64,000 nt of DNA from Robertkochia flava (GTDB taxonomy: Bacteria; Bacteroidota; Bacteroidia; Flavobacteriales; Flavobacteriaceae), in assembly GCF_020166515.1 (NCBI RefSeq), contig NZ_JAINZT010000002.1, forward strand, positions 682,001-746,000. The letters are read 5' to 3'. The notes below the pieces were generated by a model. That model was not told the origin of the DNA and searched no databases. It worked only from the letters and a program-made list of their open reading frames with translations. Made by a program: the position numbers and the translations under genes. Positions 51,021 through 61,686 of this stretch are shown piece by piece. Position 1 is the first letter of the stretch. Each line of letters begins with the position of its first letter.

Positions 51021-54000
51021 ATGACTAAAATTACACAGTTGTTTAAAAAACTGGGCGTCCTGACCTTAGTCCTATGGATGGCCGGTTCTTTAAATGTGAT
51101 GGCACAAAATAAGGATTTTGTGCCGGGTAAGGTTCGGGTCAAAATAAAACCGAACCAGGTAGAGATGGTCGCCAAGGGCATGAAAAAGTCCACGGCCATC
51201 GGGCAACTTAAAATCGGACTGAGCAGTTTCGATAAGATCAGTGCCAAATTTGCCGCTACCAAAATGGAGCGGGTATTCCCCCATGCCGGAAAAAATGAAT
51301 CCCGCCACATTAAGCACGGGCTTCACCTGTGGTATGAGATCGATGTAGAAAATGAGGCCGATCTGCTAACCGTTGTTAGTGAATACGGAGGAAACGAGTA
51401 CGTGGAAATGGCAGAGGCCATTCGCGTAAAATCTGTGGATTACACGGGAGTTGAAAGGGTGGAAATGCCTTCTTCCCCTGCGATGCCAATGAGCACCAAC
51501 GATCCGTATCTGGCCGATCAGTGGCATCTTTTCAATGACGGAACCCTTCCGCAATCCGAGCCGGGAGTTGATATCAATGTCAGACCGGCCTGGGATATTA
51601 CCACCGGTACGCCAAATGTGATCGTGGCAGTAGTAGACGGAGGTATCGATACCGAACACGAGGACCTGCGTGATAATTTATGGGTGAATGAAGCCGAGTT
51701 GAATGGAGAGCCCGGAGTAGACGACGACTTTAACGGGTATATTGATGATGTACACGGGTATAACTTTGTGGATCGTCAGGGGGACATTGTTGCTCATGAG
51801 CACGGGACCCACGTAGCTGGTACTGTTGCTGCTACCAGCAATAATGGTAAGGGAGTTGCCGGGGTAGCCGGTGGATCCGGAAACGGAGACGGGGTTCGTA
51901 TGATCTCGGCCCAGGTATTTTCTCCCAATGGAGGAGGAGGGAACTTCCCTGCTGCCATCGTTTACGGTGCAGATAACGGGGCAGTGATCTCTCAGAATTC
52001 CTGGGGGTACCAGACCAGTGGATACTACGAGCAGGCCGTACTGGACGCTATCGACTACTTTGTGGAAGAAGCCGGGAATTATCCGGGAAGCCCGATGAAG
52101 GGTGGAGTAGTGTTATTTGCAGCCGGTAACAATGGAGTGGAAGAATTGCATTACCCATCGGTATATGAAAAGACCATTGCCGTTGCGGCAACCGGTGCAA
52201 ACTACAAAAAAGCAGTTTACTCAAGTTACGGAAACTGGGTAGATCTTACCACCACCGGTGGAGATGTTAGCCAGGGCGTTAAGAACCAGGTGCTCAGTAC
52301 CATTCCCGCGAATGGTTACGGATACCTTCAGGGTACCTCCATGGCCACCCCACATGCTTCGGGTGTGGCAGCACTTATCGTGTCTAAATATGGATCTTCA
52401 ACCTTTACCAATAAGGAGCTTAAGCAAAGATTACTTACAGGAGTACGAGATATTGAATCGTATAACCCGGAATATGCCGGGAAATTAGGACTTGGTTTCA
52501 TGGATGCAGCCCTGGCGCTTGCAGAAAATGATAATACAGCCCCTAATACGATAACCGATTTAAACCTGGTGGGAATTTCTCAGGATTTTGCCTCTTTGAG
52601 TTTTAGCGTTCCTTCTGATGAAGGAGACGGTACTCCGGAAAAATACCACGTGTATTGGTCTGCCAACGAAAACATGGGCGGAAAATCGGAACTGATCGTT
52701 ACCAATGATTTCCGGGAAGTTGGAGATGTGATCGAAGTTACTATTGAAGACCTGGATTTCGAGACCGTGTATTATTTCTCAGTTGTCGCTGAAGACCGAT
52801 GGGGGAACAGGTCTGAAATGTCACAGATCATTTCTGATAAAACCAACCAGGGTCCTGATATTAATACAGACCTGACCAGCCTGAACTATACCCTGGATGT
52901 GACCACGGTCACTTCTGTAGCGGAAATGTTACAGATCCAAAACGACCAGGATGGAATCTTGAACTGGACTGCAGAAACCAGACAGGTTTCCAACCAGGCT
53001 TCCTGGACCAGTGTACAGATGCCTGCTGCAGGTACAGCAAAATCCACAGCACAGCTCAATGTGGAAATGCAGGAAATACAAATGCCTGAGCCATTCCCGA
53101 CAAAGGAGGCAGTGCTGTATGCATGGGAGCCTTCGGAGAAAAGGGATTATACCGCAAGCCCGATTTATGTAATCGGGGAAGAGGATACGACCATGACCAA
53201 TTCCACGGCCACCAGGTTCGACGTTACCGAGCCGGATGGGTTTAACCTTACCCGTATCACTACCTATTTAAACCTGGATAAGGAAGATGGGCCTGCAGTA
53301 ATGGAGATCTACAAAGGAACTCAGATCCATGAGGATAACCTGATCTACCGCGATAATAATTTCGAGGGTAATAAGGAAAATGATACGCGCTATTACTTCA
53401 GCAGCATGCAGGAACAATTGTTCTTTGAGCAGGGAGAAAGCTTCTGGGTGGTATTCCATGTGCCTGCCAATAATCTGTATCCAGTAGGTATGGCTCCGGA
53501 GACTACTCCGGGTTATTCAGACCGCTGTTTGATGAGTTTTGACCTTGGAAAGAGCTGGGTGCCGATTTCGCAAGCCATTGGAAGTGATGCCTGGGGTTGG
53601 GTGGTAACCGCCTCCAGCCAGTATGCGCCCCTGGGGCAATATACGACCCTTACACCTAGTGAAGGGCAGATCGCCGGTATTGGTACAACAGATATGGAAG
53701 TGGCTGTTGACGCCAGCAACCTGATCAATGGTACCTATAATTCCAATATTGTAATACAATCTAACGATGCAGATGAGCCTTTTTACAGGGTACCTGTGCG
53801 TGTTGGTGTTTCAGGACAGAAGCCTGAACTGAGCACCGTTAATATCCTTGACTTTGGAAGTGTATTTGAAGGGCTTTCCTCCACCAGGGAAATGACCATC
53901 GTTAATAGTGGACTTGGAAGATTTAAGACACAGTCTATTACCTCTTCCAATCCTGCCTTTGTAGTGAATACAGGGTGGAGTCTGCCGAATATCGATGCTA

Positions 54001-57000
54001 AATCAGAATATACATTATCCATTACCTACACGCCCTCGGGAATTGGTAACGAAAACGCTGTGATCACCATGACCAGTGCCAATGGTGATGTTCATGAATT
54101 CAATGTCTTTGGTGTGGGTACTGCAACTGCTGAAATGGAGGTTGCACCGGTTGTGATCGATATGGATAGCCTTATGGTAGGAGAGCCTGCCCAGGCAAGT
54201 GTTACCCTTACCAATAACGGGGAATATCCTTTACAATATGGTTTTCCTGCTTTTGCAGATGATCTGAGTCATATTGAAAACCTGCCTGATAATGTGCCGC
54301 AGTACAATTATGTCATGGAGAAAACCCCGTATAACGATTACGTGTTTAACGATATCTCCACTACCGGTACCGATGTAACAGACTTCTTTATTAATAATTC
54401 GGGAGTAGATTATTACAATGTGGAACTCGGATTCGACTTCCCGTATTACGGAGGGTATTATGATAACCTGAATATTACCAACCAGGGGGCCCTGACCATT
54501 GGGACTAACAGTAATTTTGCTTCCTCCCCGGGATTTGGGCGTTCATTTATGCCGGATGGATACATTGCGGCTGCACTTAGGGAATACGCATTCACCCTTG
54601 GGGGAAGTGTGCATTATAAAAGAGAGCCGGGTAAATTTATCCTGCAGTATACCGATGTGAGAAACAGCAGGGATAGAGCCACCGTGGCCCTAACCTTCCA
54701 GATCGAGTTGTACAGTAACGGAGACATTAAATTTATCTATGATAAGTTCGATGGATTGTTCTCCTTTCAATTGAACGGGTACTATAGTGGTATCGAAAAT
54801 GAATCAAAAACTGATGGGGTGATAGTTCATTCCCAGAACGATAAGGTGAGTTTACCCCATGCGCCCCAGCAGATCGTTCACATTCACAGTCCCGGGATTG
54901 GCCTGATCAAGAGCGTTACGGAGCCAAAAGGATTGGTGCAGCCCGGTGGTTCTAAAGAACTACTTATCGTTATTGATGAGGAGAAACTGATCGAAGGGAA
55001 TCACACCGAGTATATTTCTGTGCTCTCCAACGATCCGAATAACAGTTCCCAGGCTATTGAGATCAACCTCAATGTGATCGGGGGAGGCGTTTCCCAGCTC
55101 ACGCTTAGTGAAACCGGGGTGGATTTTGGAAATGTATTCCAACAGGCGGATGTAACCGGAGTTATTGAAGTAAAGAATGACGGTTCACGTCAGATCGATA
55201 TCACCGATATCGCATTTGCCAATGGTCAGCTGAGCTTTGACGGGGAGACCAGTTTAATTATCGAACCCAACCAAACCTATTATATTGATTATACCCTGAA
55301 CACGCAGGACCTCGGACAGATCTCTGATGTGCTTGTGGTGACGGATGCCCAGGGCAGCACCTACGAGACCACCTTTAGTGGTGAGATCGTTGATGCGCCC
55401 GGGATCGGGGTCATGGAAGCTGCCTATGCAGAAACCATGGAACCCGATACGGAGGTCATGCGTTCGTTTAAGGTAACCAATACCGGTAACGCTACCCTGG
55501 AGTATGCCCTTGCTGCTTCAGAACACGTTACGGTAAATGAACCGGAAGCTGCTGTAAATGCTGTAGAAGAGTACACTTATGTATACCGCTCTACCTATGA
55601 TGACGGTTCCAAGCCTACCTTCCAGTGGATAAAGCTTGGACTGGAAGATAAGGTGCCATTCTATCTGGCACAGGGTGATAACTGGGAGCAACTGGATCTT
55701 CCATTTGAATTTGAGTTCTACCAGAAAAAGTATACCAAGATCTGGATGGGTACCCAGGGGGTACTGAGCCTGCAGGAGGAAGTAGATGAATCATACAGTA
55801 CATTCATCCCGAACAGGATCCCCGAAGATGATAACCTGAATGCCATCATCTCTCCATATTTTGGAAGGGGTGGTCCGAATGTAACTTCAGACGAAGCTGC
55901 CTGGGGCCGCTTTATGAAAGCCTTTGATGATAAGGTGGTTTTTGAGTGGAGATCGTATACCCCCGGTGGATTTGGAGGTACCTACAGCTTCCAGGCCATT
56001 CTCTATAAGAACGGAAAGATCAAATTCCAGTACAAGGATGGTTCAGCCTCTGGCGGATTAATTGGTATTGAGAATGAGGATGGAACGAAAGGATTCGAAA
56101 TTGCCTACTTCCAGCCCTTCTTTGCAGATGGCGTGGCCGTGGATATCTATCCCGCGAAAAAGGAAACCCTTGAAGCCGGAGCCAGCAGGTCTTATGACCT
56201 GAAGTTTAGCACCATGGGGGCTGATGCCGGAGTGTACACTGAATCCCTTAAAGTGATCAATAATACTCCGCTGACACCTGAGGTGGAAGTACCCGTGGAA
56301 ATTACGGTGAACGGAGAACCAAGATTCACCTTTAACCCGGACACCCTTGATATGGGAGAACAAATGGTATTGCCTGGAAAATCATATTCCTATGATATCT
56401 CTTTCTCTAATACCGGGAAAAAGGAGATGACGGTAAGTAACCTGCATGTTGAAGATGGCGCTACGGCTATTCTTGAACATCTGGTAGACGGATTCTTTGG
56501 TCCGAGCTGGAGAGCGGTCAGATCAACGGACGCTTTTACGGTAGCTCCCGGATTTGAATCCAAAACGTTCAGACTTACGGTAACGCCTGCTGAGGCGAAC
56601 CCTGAATATGTGAATAAGGTGGTAGCAACAACCGATTTCGGTACTACCGAAGAAATGCCGATCATGGCCGACTTCAAGTTGCCGCCTTCCTTTACAGTGA
56701 ATGAGGAGCCGGTGTATCATATGGCATACAATAATGATGTATATGATCATACGCTTCAGATGGGGAATGCGGAAGGACAATCGCCCCTGGTCTATACCCT
56801 TGGGATGGATTATGAAAGACCCGATGCTACTGCCGCAGAGGCTATGGAGGCTTCGGAAGGTAAAGCTGTATTGTTGAGCAATGCGCTAAGCCCGGCCGGA
56901 AATACCCCGGCAATAATACCGGCCAATGCCACATTTGCCAATCTGCTGGCCCATGATAATAACCAGCAGGCGTATACCACTCTTGGGTATGGAGGAGGAT

Positions 57001-58442
57001 CTGAGTTTACCACCTCGACTCGGTTTGTTGCTCCAGAAGGCGGATTTAACCTGTCGCATGTACAAACGTGGTATGCACCGGGAACCTGGCTTGATTCTGA
57101 CATCAAGGTGGAGATTCGCGTGGGTAGCAATGTGGCATCCGGAAAAGTGTTGCATAAGGAAACCCTGTCCTATGCGGTTAGTGAAGAAGATTTTGACGGA
57201 AGCCTGGTTACCTTTGAACTTGGGAAAACCGTAGAGTTGTTGCCGTACGAGCAGTTTTATGTTGTATTCACCTACCCACTGGGAGCTGAGTACCCTCAGG
57301 GAATTGCCGAAGTGGCGGAAGATGTGACGAACAGGTTCCAGTTCGTTTCCGGAGGTTTTTGGTATGATCTTGCTGATGCCGGATACTCCGGTTCAGGCTG
57401 GATGGTACGTGCCGGAGAAGTAACGCCTGCAGAGAAGAACTGGATCAGTATTCCTGGAGATATGCAGGGAGAGGTTGCAGCCGGAGGTACATTTGACCTC
57501 GGAATTCAATTGAATCCTCAAAGGGCGTCTGCTGCTGTAAATACGGGAAGCCTGTTGATCACGACCAACGATCCCGAAATGCGAAACGTAAGCATCCCGG
57601 TGAGACTGGATATCAACCAGGCTCCGAAGGTGGTGGCAGATGAGGTGTATTATGTAAATGAAAATGATACCCTCACCCTGAACCTTCAGCTGGATGACCT
57701 GGAAGGTGATATGATCTCCGGGGCTGTTCTTCTTACGGAAAAAGCAGGGGCAGGAATGACCTTTGAGAATGAAATGATCACCTTTACCTATACTCCGGGT
57801 TATGAGGATAGCGGAATCCATACCTTTGATATCGCCACAGAAGATGAACATGGCATAAAAGGGGTTTCGGTGATCCGTGTAGACGTTCAGGATGTCAACA
57901 GAAAGCCGGAAGTGGCAGAAATACCTACGCAGTACATCAACCTGTACAGCGGAGATTACCAGCTTAATTTTGGCGATATATTTGCCGATCCGGACGGTGA
58001 GCAGGTGCATTACACTGCAACGATCTCGGATGAAGGTGTTGCTGATCTGTTCAGGAACGACAATGCCATTATGGTCACTCCGATCAAGCTCGGAACTACT
58101 ACGGTTACCCTGAAAGGTACCGATCCGAGAGGTGGAGAGATCACCACCAGTTTCGATGTGGTTGTTATCGGTAATGTAACCGAGGATGCCCAGCTCGATG
58201 CCAGTTGGAAAGTACATCCTAACCCGGTTGACGACATCATGAATATCAGGATGTACAGCCCGGTGATGGAATCTATGGATATCAATTTTTATAACGCACT
58301 TGGTATGCTGATCAAGTCTGCACAGTCTGACGGATCAGACGGCACAATAGAAATTTCGGTTTCTGACCTGACACCAGGAGTCTACTATGTAGAAATGGTG
58401 ACAGCGAATGCGAAGTCTGTGAAGAAGATTGTGAAGAATTAA
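51021..58442 (+). CDS. Giant T9SS-exported subtilisin-like serine protease
   Basis: 2473 residues from ATG 51021. Signal peptide (MTKITQLFKKLGVLTLVLWMAG...), an inhibitor-like propeptide, then an S8 catalytic domain with Asp206 (AVVDGGIDTEHED), His264 (HEHGTHVAG) and Ser440 (GTSMATPHASG). Next are a fibronectin III domain, several HYDIN/ASPM-like repeats of the type LDFGSVFEGLSSTREMTIVNSG, VDFGNVFQQADVTGVIEVKND and LDMGEQMVLPGKSYSYDISF alternating with beta-sandwich modules (DVTDFFINNSGVDYYNVELGF), cadherin/Ig-like segments, and a type A sorting tail (KVHPNPVDDIMN from about 2397). Exported by T9SS to the surface. The frame is open 54 codons further upstream (ATG 50859), which would hide the signal peptide. 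Confidence 0.92.
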   Translation: MTKITQLFKKLGVLTLVLWMAGSLNVMAQNKDFVPGKVRVKIKPNQVEMVAKGMKKSTAIGQLKIGLSSFDKISAKFAATKMERVFPHAGKNESRHIKHGLHLWYEIDVENEADLLTVVSEYGGNEYVEMAEAIRVKSVDYTGVERVEMPSSPAMPMSTNDPYLADQWHLFNDGTLPQSEPGVDINVRPAWDITTGTPNVIVAVVDGGIDTEHEDLRDNLWVNEAELNGEPGVDDDFNGYIDDVHGYNFVDRQGDIVAHEHGTHVAGTVAATSNNGKGVAGVAGGSGNGDGVRMISAQVFSPNGGGGNFPAAIVYGADNGAVISQNSWGYQTSGYYEQAVLDAIDYFVEEAGNYPGSPMKGGVVLFAAGNNGVEELHYPSVYEKTIAVAATGANYKKAVYSSYGNWVDLTTTGGDVSQGVKNQVLSTIPANGYGYLQGTSMATPHASGVAALIVSKYGSSTFTNKELKQRLLTGVRDIESYNPEYAGKLGLGFMDAALALAENDNTAPNTITDLNLVGISQDFASLSFSVPSDEGDGTPEKYHVYWSANENMGGKSELIVTNDFREVGDVIEVTIEDLDFETVYYFSVVAEDRWGNRSEMSQIISDKTNQGPDINTDLTSLNYTLDVTTVTSVAEMLQIQNDQDGILNWTAETRQVSNQASWTSVQMPAAGTAKSTAQLNVEMQEIQMPEPFPTKEAVLYAWEPSEKRDYTASPIYVIGEEDTTMTNSTATRFDVTEPDGFNLTRITTYLNLDKEDGPAVMEIYKGTQIHEDNLIYRDNNFEGNKENDTRYYFSSMQEQLFFEQGESFWVVFHVPANNLYPVGMAPETTPGYSDRCLMSFDLGKSWVPISQAIGSDAWGWVVTASSQYAPLGQYTTLTPSEGQIAGIGTTDMEVAVDASNLINGTYNSNIVIQSNDADEPFYRVPVRVGVSGQKPELSTVNILDFGSVFEGLSSTREMTIVNSGLGRFKTQSITSSNPAFVVNTGWSLPNIDAKSEYTLSITYTPSGIGNENAVITMTSANGDVHEFNVFGVGTATAEMEVAPVVIDMDSLMVGEPAQASVTLTNNGEYPLQYGFPAFADDLSHIENLPDNVPQYNYVMEKTPYNDYVFNDISTTGTDVTDFFINNSGVDYYNVELGFDFPYYGGYYDNLNITNQGALTIGTNSNFASSPGFGRSFMPDGYIAAALREYAFTLGGSVHYKREPGKFILQYTDVRNSRDRATVALTFQIELYSNGDIKFIYDKFDGLFSFQLNGYYSGIENESKTDGVIVHSQNDKVSLPHAPQQIVHIHSPGIGLIKSVTEPKGLVQPGGSKELLIVIDEEKLIEGNHTEYISVLSNDPNNSSQAIEINLNVIGGGVSQLTLSETGVDFGNVFQQADVTGVIEVKNDGSRQIDITDIAFANGQLSFDGETSLIIEPNQTYYIDYTLNTQDLGQISDVLVVTDAQGSTYETTFSGEIVDAPGIGVMEAAYAETMEPDTEVMRSFKVTNTGNATLEYALAASEHVTVNEPEAAVNAVEEYTYVYRSTYDDGSKPTFQWIKLGLEDKVPFYLAQGDNWEQLDLPFEFEFYQKKYTKIWMGTQGVLSLQEEVDESYSTFIPNRIPEDDNLNAIISPYFGRGGPNVTSDEAAWGRFMKAFDDKVVFEWRSYTPGGFGGTYSFQAILYKNGKIKFQYKDGSASGGLIGIENEDGTKGFEIAYFQPFFADGVAVDIYPAKKETLEAGASRSYDLKFSTMGADAGVYTESLKVINNTPLTPEVEVPVEITVNGEPRFTFNPDTLDMGEQMVLPGKSYSYDISFSNTGKKEMTVSNLHVEDGATAILEHLVDGFFGPSWRAVRSTDAFTVAPGFESKTFRLTVTPAEANPEYVNKVVATTDFGTTEEMPIMADFKLPPSFTVNEEPVYHMAYNNDVYDHTLQMGNAEGQSPLVYTLGMDYERPDATAAEAMEASEGKAVLLSNALSPAGNTPAIIPANATFANLLAHDNNQQAYTTLGYGGGSEFTTSTRFVAPEGGFNLSHVQTWYAPGTWLDSDIKVEIRVGSNVASGKVLHKETLSYAVSEEDFDGSLVTFELGKTVELLPYEQFYVVFTYPLGAEYPQGIAEVAEDVTNRFQFVSGGFWYDLADAGYSGSGWMVRAGEVTPAEKNWISIPGDMQGEVAAGGTFDLGIQLNPQRASAAVNTGSLLITTNDPEMRNVSIPVRLDINQAPKVVADEVYYVNENDTLTLNLQLDDLEGDMISGAVLLTEKAGAGMTFENEMITFTYTPGYEDSGIHTFDIATEDEHGIKGVSVIRVDVQDVNRKPEVAEIPTQYINLYSGDYQLNFGDIFADPDGEQVHYTATISDEGVADLFRNDNAIMVTPIKLGTTTVTLKGTDPRGGEITTSFDVVVIGNVTEDAQLDASWKVHPNPVDDIMNIRMYSPVMESMDINFYNALGMLIKSAQSDGSDGTIEISVSDLTPGVYYVEMVTANAKSVKKIVKN

Positions 58443-58460
58443 GTGTTAAGTTTTCTTTTT

Positions 58461-58490
58461 AAAAACCCGGCTCCTGGAGCCGGGTTTTTT
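58461..58490 (+). terminator. Terminator of the subtilase gene
   Basis: A long GC stem, AAACCCGGCTCC against GGAGCCGGGTTT, followed by T. It ends the PorV-subtilase unit. Confidence 0.9.
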
Positions 58491-58684
58491 GTTTTTCAGG
58501 GTTATGGAGTTGGAAGGTATTTGTATTCGTGAAGTTTGAGAAGTAAACGGTGGCGATCTGCCTGGTTTTTGGCGGCGGCTTATGCCATGTGCCTCGGTGG
58601 AATTCCTTAACAAACCTCCATGAATAGTTGCCGTGATTCCCTCCTCTATAAGGAGGGGTGGCAGCACTGAAGGGCAAAGTGGTT

Positions 58685-60550
58685 TTAATCCTGCATCAGC
58701 CAGTCATTTTTCAGGGCTTGTTTTGAATTATCAGTAAACGAATAGGTTTCCCCTTTCTTATAATTAAGTTGCACCGGACCTTCTAAGAGCATCTCCTGTC
58801 CGTCCCGGAGTATTTTAAGGCGTACAGGCGTATTCTCTTCAAGGGCGTAGCCCAGCATAGCCACTTTCATCAGATCGTCACTCTCGAAGGGTTTCTCGTT
58901 GAGCTCTAGCAATACATCTCCTTCTTTTACCCCGAGGGTATTAAAGAAAACGTTTTTGTCGTCCGGGAAGGAAGCGATTACCTGCTCCCTGGCCTGGTCG
59001 ATACGGATATAGGGCTTTTTGGCTATGATGAAGGCAATTTGTTCCGGAACCATCGCTGCTGCGCGGGTTATCCCAACCTTTGCCAGGTATTGATCGTAGT
59101 TTACAGGGCCGCCTTCCACAATATGTTTTTGCAGGAAATCCCCCACCTCAGGATAGGTCAGGCTGGTGAATTCAGAAATGATCCCGTCTTCCTCGAAAGG
59201 CTGGTCAGGCCCGTACCGCTTGCTGAGTTCGCCCATAACGTCCAGAAGTCCCTTTTCTCCCTCAGATTGTTCCCGGATAATGATGTCCATACACATGGCC
59301 ATGAGGGCGCCCTTCAGGTAAACGTTGGGAAACTGTTCTTTCATATCCGGATCGAGTATGTTCGCGCTCATTTCGGTAAAAGAAAGCTGATCTTTAAACT
59401 GCATGGAAAAATTCATCTTTTCATACATCCTGCGGTAGAACTCCTCTTCCCCGATCAGGTTTTCTGCCACCTGGAAATGCTGGGCGAAATATTCGGTGAT
59501 CCCCTCGTACATCCATAGGTGTTTGGAAAGTTCCGGGGCGTTAAAATCCCAATACTGTATGTATTCCGAGTGGACGTTCAAGGGGGTCAGGGTATGAAAG
59601 AATTCATGTGAGATCACATCAGTAAGGTCTTCTGAGGTCATGTCTTCGCTGAAGACCGCAGTGGTCGAATAATTGTGCTCAAGGGCTCCGATACCCTTGG
59701 CATCGTCCTCAGCTCCCGAAGTTATATACGTAAGTACGGCGTATTTACCGGTGTTATTGATCTCGCCGAGATAGTGCTTTTGAGCTGCGATCATGGCCTC
59801 CAGATCCAGCATCAGTGCTGTGGCCGTAACCGAACTTTCCGAAGGGGCATACACCTGAAGCAGGACCTCCAGGTTGGCGACCTCCGAAGAAATAGCAGGC
59901 GTATTCGAGAACATAATGGGGTTGTCTACCAGTTCGGCATACCTGGCCGTCTGGTAGACAACCCTGTTTTCTGCCGGGTCCATGTCTTTTAGTGCGGTAC
60001 CGGGATACAAGGTGGCCTCGTGGTCGATGGTTATGGTGTAGGACAGCTCTTCCTTACCTTCAAAATACCCGGCAAATCCACACATGTTTAACAGGTAATT
60101 CTGCCCTTCCAAAATATTAGTTCCCGCCGGGGAAAATATTGTTGTCCCCTCCCGGGTAAAGAAATCGGCCTCTTCGTTGTCAAAGGTGTCGTTGACCCTG
60201 TAAGTTACCTTTTCCAGAATAGTGGCATTTTCGATGAGCCAGGTATTGTCGTTTAAACGGGTCACAGCCAGTTCGTTTCCATCGGCATCTAAAGCCTGAA
60301 AATTTTCTGCGTACCGGCCGTAATCGGCTATGGAATAGGTGCCCGGAATAATACTGGGAAACATGAAGTGGATGGTTTCCTGGGTTATTTCCGGAGCGAT
60401 AATGGAAACTTGTACCTGGTCGTCTGATACTGCTGTAAGGTCGATGTTTACCTGTACAGACTGCGCTCTTTTGCCTTTGGTTACAGATGCAGGTCCGCAA
60501 CTGTACAATACTGCTGACAAGAGAATAATTAGACAAGATCGAATGCTCAT
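58685..60550 (-). CDS. M61-family glycyl aminopeptidase-like lipoprotein with PDZ domain
   Basis: 621 residues. A lipoprotein signal (MSIRSCLIILLSAVLYSCGP, Cys 18) precedes an N-terminal beta domain (YSIADYGRYAENFQALDADG). The gluzincin-like active site is HEFFH (315-319) with the downstream Glu in WMYEGITEYFAQHF. The C-terminal PDZ domain (about 505-600; FFNTLGVKEGDVLLELNEKPF) completes the M61 layout. Periplasmic or outer-membrane peptidase; substrate unknown. Monocistronic. Confidence 0.92.
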   Translation of the reverse strand: MSIRSCLIILLSAVLYSCGPASVTKGKRAQSVQVNIDLTAVSDDQVQVSIIAPEITQETIHFMFPSIIPGTYSIADYGRYAENFQALDADGNELAVTRLNDNTWLIENATILEKVTYRVNDTFDNEEADFFTREGTTIFSPAGTNILEGQNYLLNMCGFAGYFEGKEELSYTITIDHEATLYPGTALKDMDPAENRVVYQTARYAELVDNPIMFSNTPAISSEVANLEVLLQVYAPSESSVTATALMLDLEAMIAAQKHYLGEINNTGKYAVLTYITSGAEDDAKGIGALEHNYSTTAVFSEDMTSEDLTDVISHEFFHTLTPLNVHSEYIQYWDFNAPELSKHLWMYEGITEYFAQHFQVAENLIGEEEFYRRMYEKMNFSMQFKDQLSFTEMSANILDPDMKEQFPNVYLKGALMAMCMDIIIREQSEGEKGLLDVMGELSKRYGPDQPFEEDGIISEFTSLTYPEVGDFLQKHIVEGGPVNYDQYLAKVGITRAAAMVPEQIAFIIAKKPYIRIDQAREQVIASFPDDKNVFFNTLGVKEGDVLLELNEKPFESDDLMKVAMLGYALEENTPVRLKILRDGQEMLLEGPVQLNYKKGETYSFTDNSKQALKNDWLMQD

Positions 60551-60902
60551 AATAGCCTGAATGTTTTTGATGAAGTTATGCAGGCATAAGCGGTTGAGCT
60601 AAGAAATGATGGGGGAATACAGCGTGGCGCAGGTTATTCGGGGCAGGGAGTTTAAAAGGAAGATCCGGCAGCTCTAAGATAGAAAATTTAGGTGAGATCC
60701 AGGATGGATACCATGGGGAATTCCTTACAGTAACAATGTTAAGGAATTGTAAGCCCAGGACTAAGACCATGTTAACCACGCTATTTTAAGGGGGGAATTA
60801 CAACTTTTTGACGAAGAATATAGGAGATTTTCTGTCTGTAGCGGGTTAATGTTTACATTTGGATTACAACCAATCGATTTACTGGAGAATTAAAAAATTG
60901 CT
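60551..60902. other. Intergenic region between divergent genes
   Basis: No gene seen. It holds an inverted repeat AATTCCTTA...TAAGGAATT (about 60719-60748) without a T run, and TACATTTG (60854-60861), a plus-strand -7-like box 42 nt before the next ATG. Confidence 0.45.
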
Positions 60903-61169
60903 ATGAAAAAAGAATTGCTAAAAGACATTTGTAAAAAGACCTTTCTAAAAAACCTCGAACGCGATCTGAAAGCAGTGGGAATCCCTGTGATCGCTGCCCA
61001 GATGGATTTTATCACCAACAGCTTTAAACGGTCCAGGGAATTTTGCCGTGTCCTCCTGGAAGAACTGAGTAATTGTGAGGATTTCTTTTTCTTTCTTGAA
61101 CAGGATGAGATCAATGCGATTGTAGATGACGCCTATGTGGAGATGCAATGTGCGCCTATAAATTGGTAG
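60903..61169 (+). CDS. Small unknown protein 1
   Basis: 88 residues, helical, Lys- and Phe-rich (MKKELLKDICKKTFLKNLERDLKAV), with an unusual FFFFLEQDE stretch and four Cys. No signal peptide or membrane helix, so probably cytoplasmic. Not recognised. A -7-like TACATTTG lies upstream. Codon use looks protein-like, but short length keeps confidence moderate. Confidence 0.55.
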   Translation: MKKELLKDICKKTFLKNLERDLKAVGIPVIAAQMDFITNSFKRSREFCRVLLEELSNCEDFFFFLEQDEINAIVDDAYVEMQCAPINW

Positions 61170-61367
61170 TGTGGTGTGCACCCTGGTTTGCAATTGATAT
61201 GAATTTCATCATAAGTTAACCTAATGTTGTGATAATGAGATTTTTGCGATTTTACTATTGTATATCTAAAAAAAATGTTAATTTAATTGGTCCATTGCAA
61301 AACAATCAATTTTCAACTAAGGTTTAGTTACTTGCGGAGGTGAGTAATCCTCTAAAACCAACCATCT

Positions 61368-61622
61368 ATGAAAAAATCGATACCTAATGAAAACACTCCC
61401 AGGGATATCCTGAACTTGAAATCAAGGGGTGAACTGAAGGCGGTTGAATTTAAAGTCGCCAGACTGTCATCGAAATTAGCGAGACTTTTGAAAGAATACA
61501 GGGAACTTACCGAATGTAAAGGGGTTCCGGCAGAAAGTGTTGAAGCTTGCTATCTGGAGATGCAGATACAAAGAGATACAAAAAAACTTGCAGAATTGAT
61601 CGCCGGGTCAGGCGGTATTTAA
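61368..61622 (+). CDS. Small unknown protein 2
   Basis: 84 residues, probably one long amphipathic helix pair (RGELKAVEFKVARLSSKLARLLKEYRELTECKGVPAESVEACYLEMQIQRDTKKLAELI). No membrane segment. Not recognised. It shares a short C-terminal phrase with small unknown protein 1 (YVEMQ/YLEMQ), too little to claim homology. A strong terminator follows, which supports it as a real transcribed gene. Confidence 0.55.
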   Translation: MKKSIPNENTPRDILNLKSRGELKAVEFKVARLSSKLARLLKEYRELTECKGVPAESVEACYLEMQIQRDTKKLAELIAGSGGI

Positions 61623-61652
61623 GCTTTATATTTTTAAGTTAGTTAGTAGGAG

Positions 61653-61686
61653 AGTCCGCAGTAGCATTGATACTGCGGACTTTTTT
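61653..61686. terminator. Terminator between small protein 2 and the thioredoxin-like gene
   Basis: AGTCCGCAGTA (61653-61663) pairs perfectly with TACTGCGGACT (61671-61681), followed by six T; it lies between convergent genes. Confidence 0.9.

Noticed and set aside
57393-58217. Minus-strand open frame of 274 codons inside the giant subtilase
   Set aside because: It is antisense to cadherin-like and sorting-tail coding sequence; no independent support.
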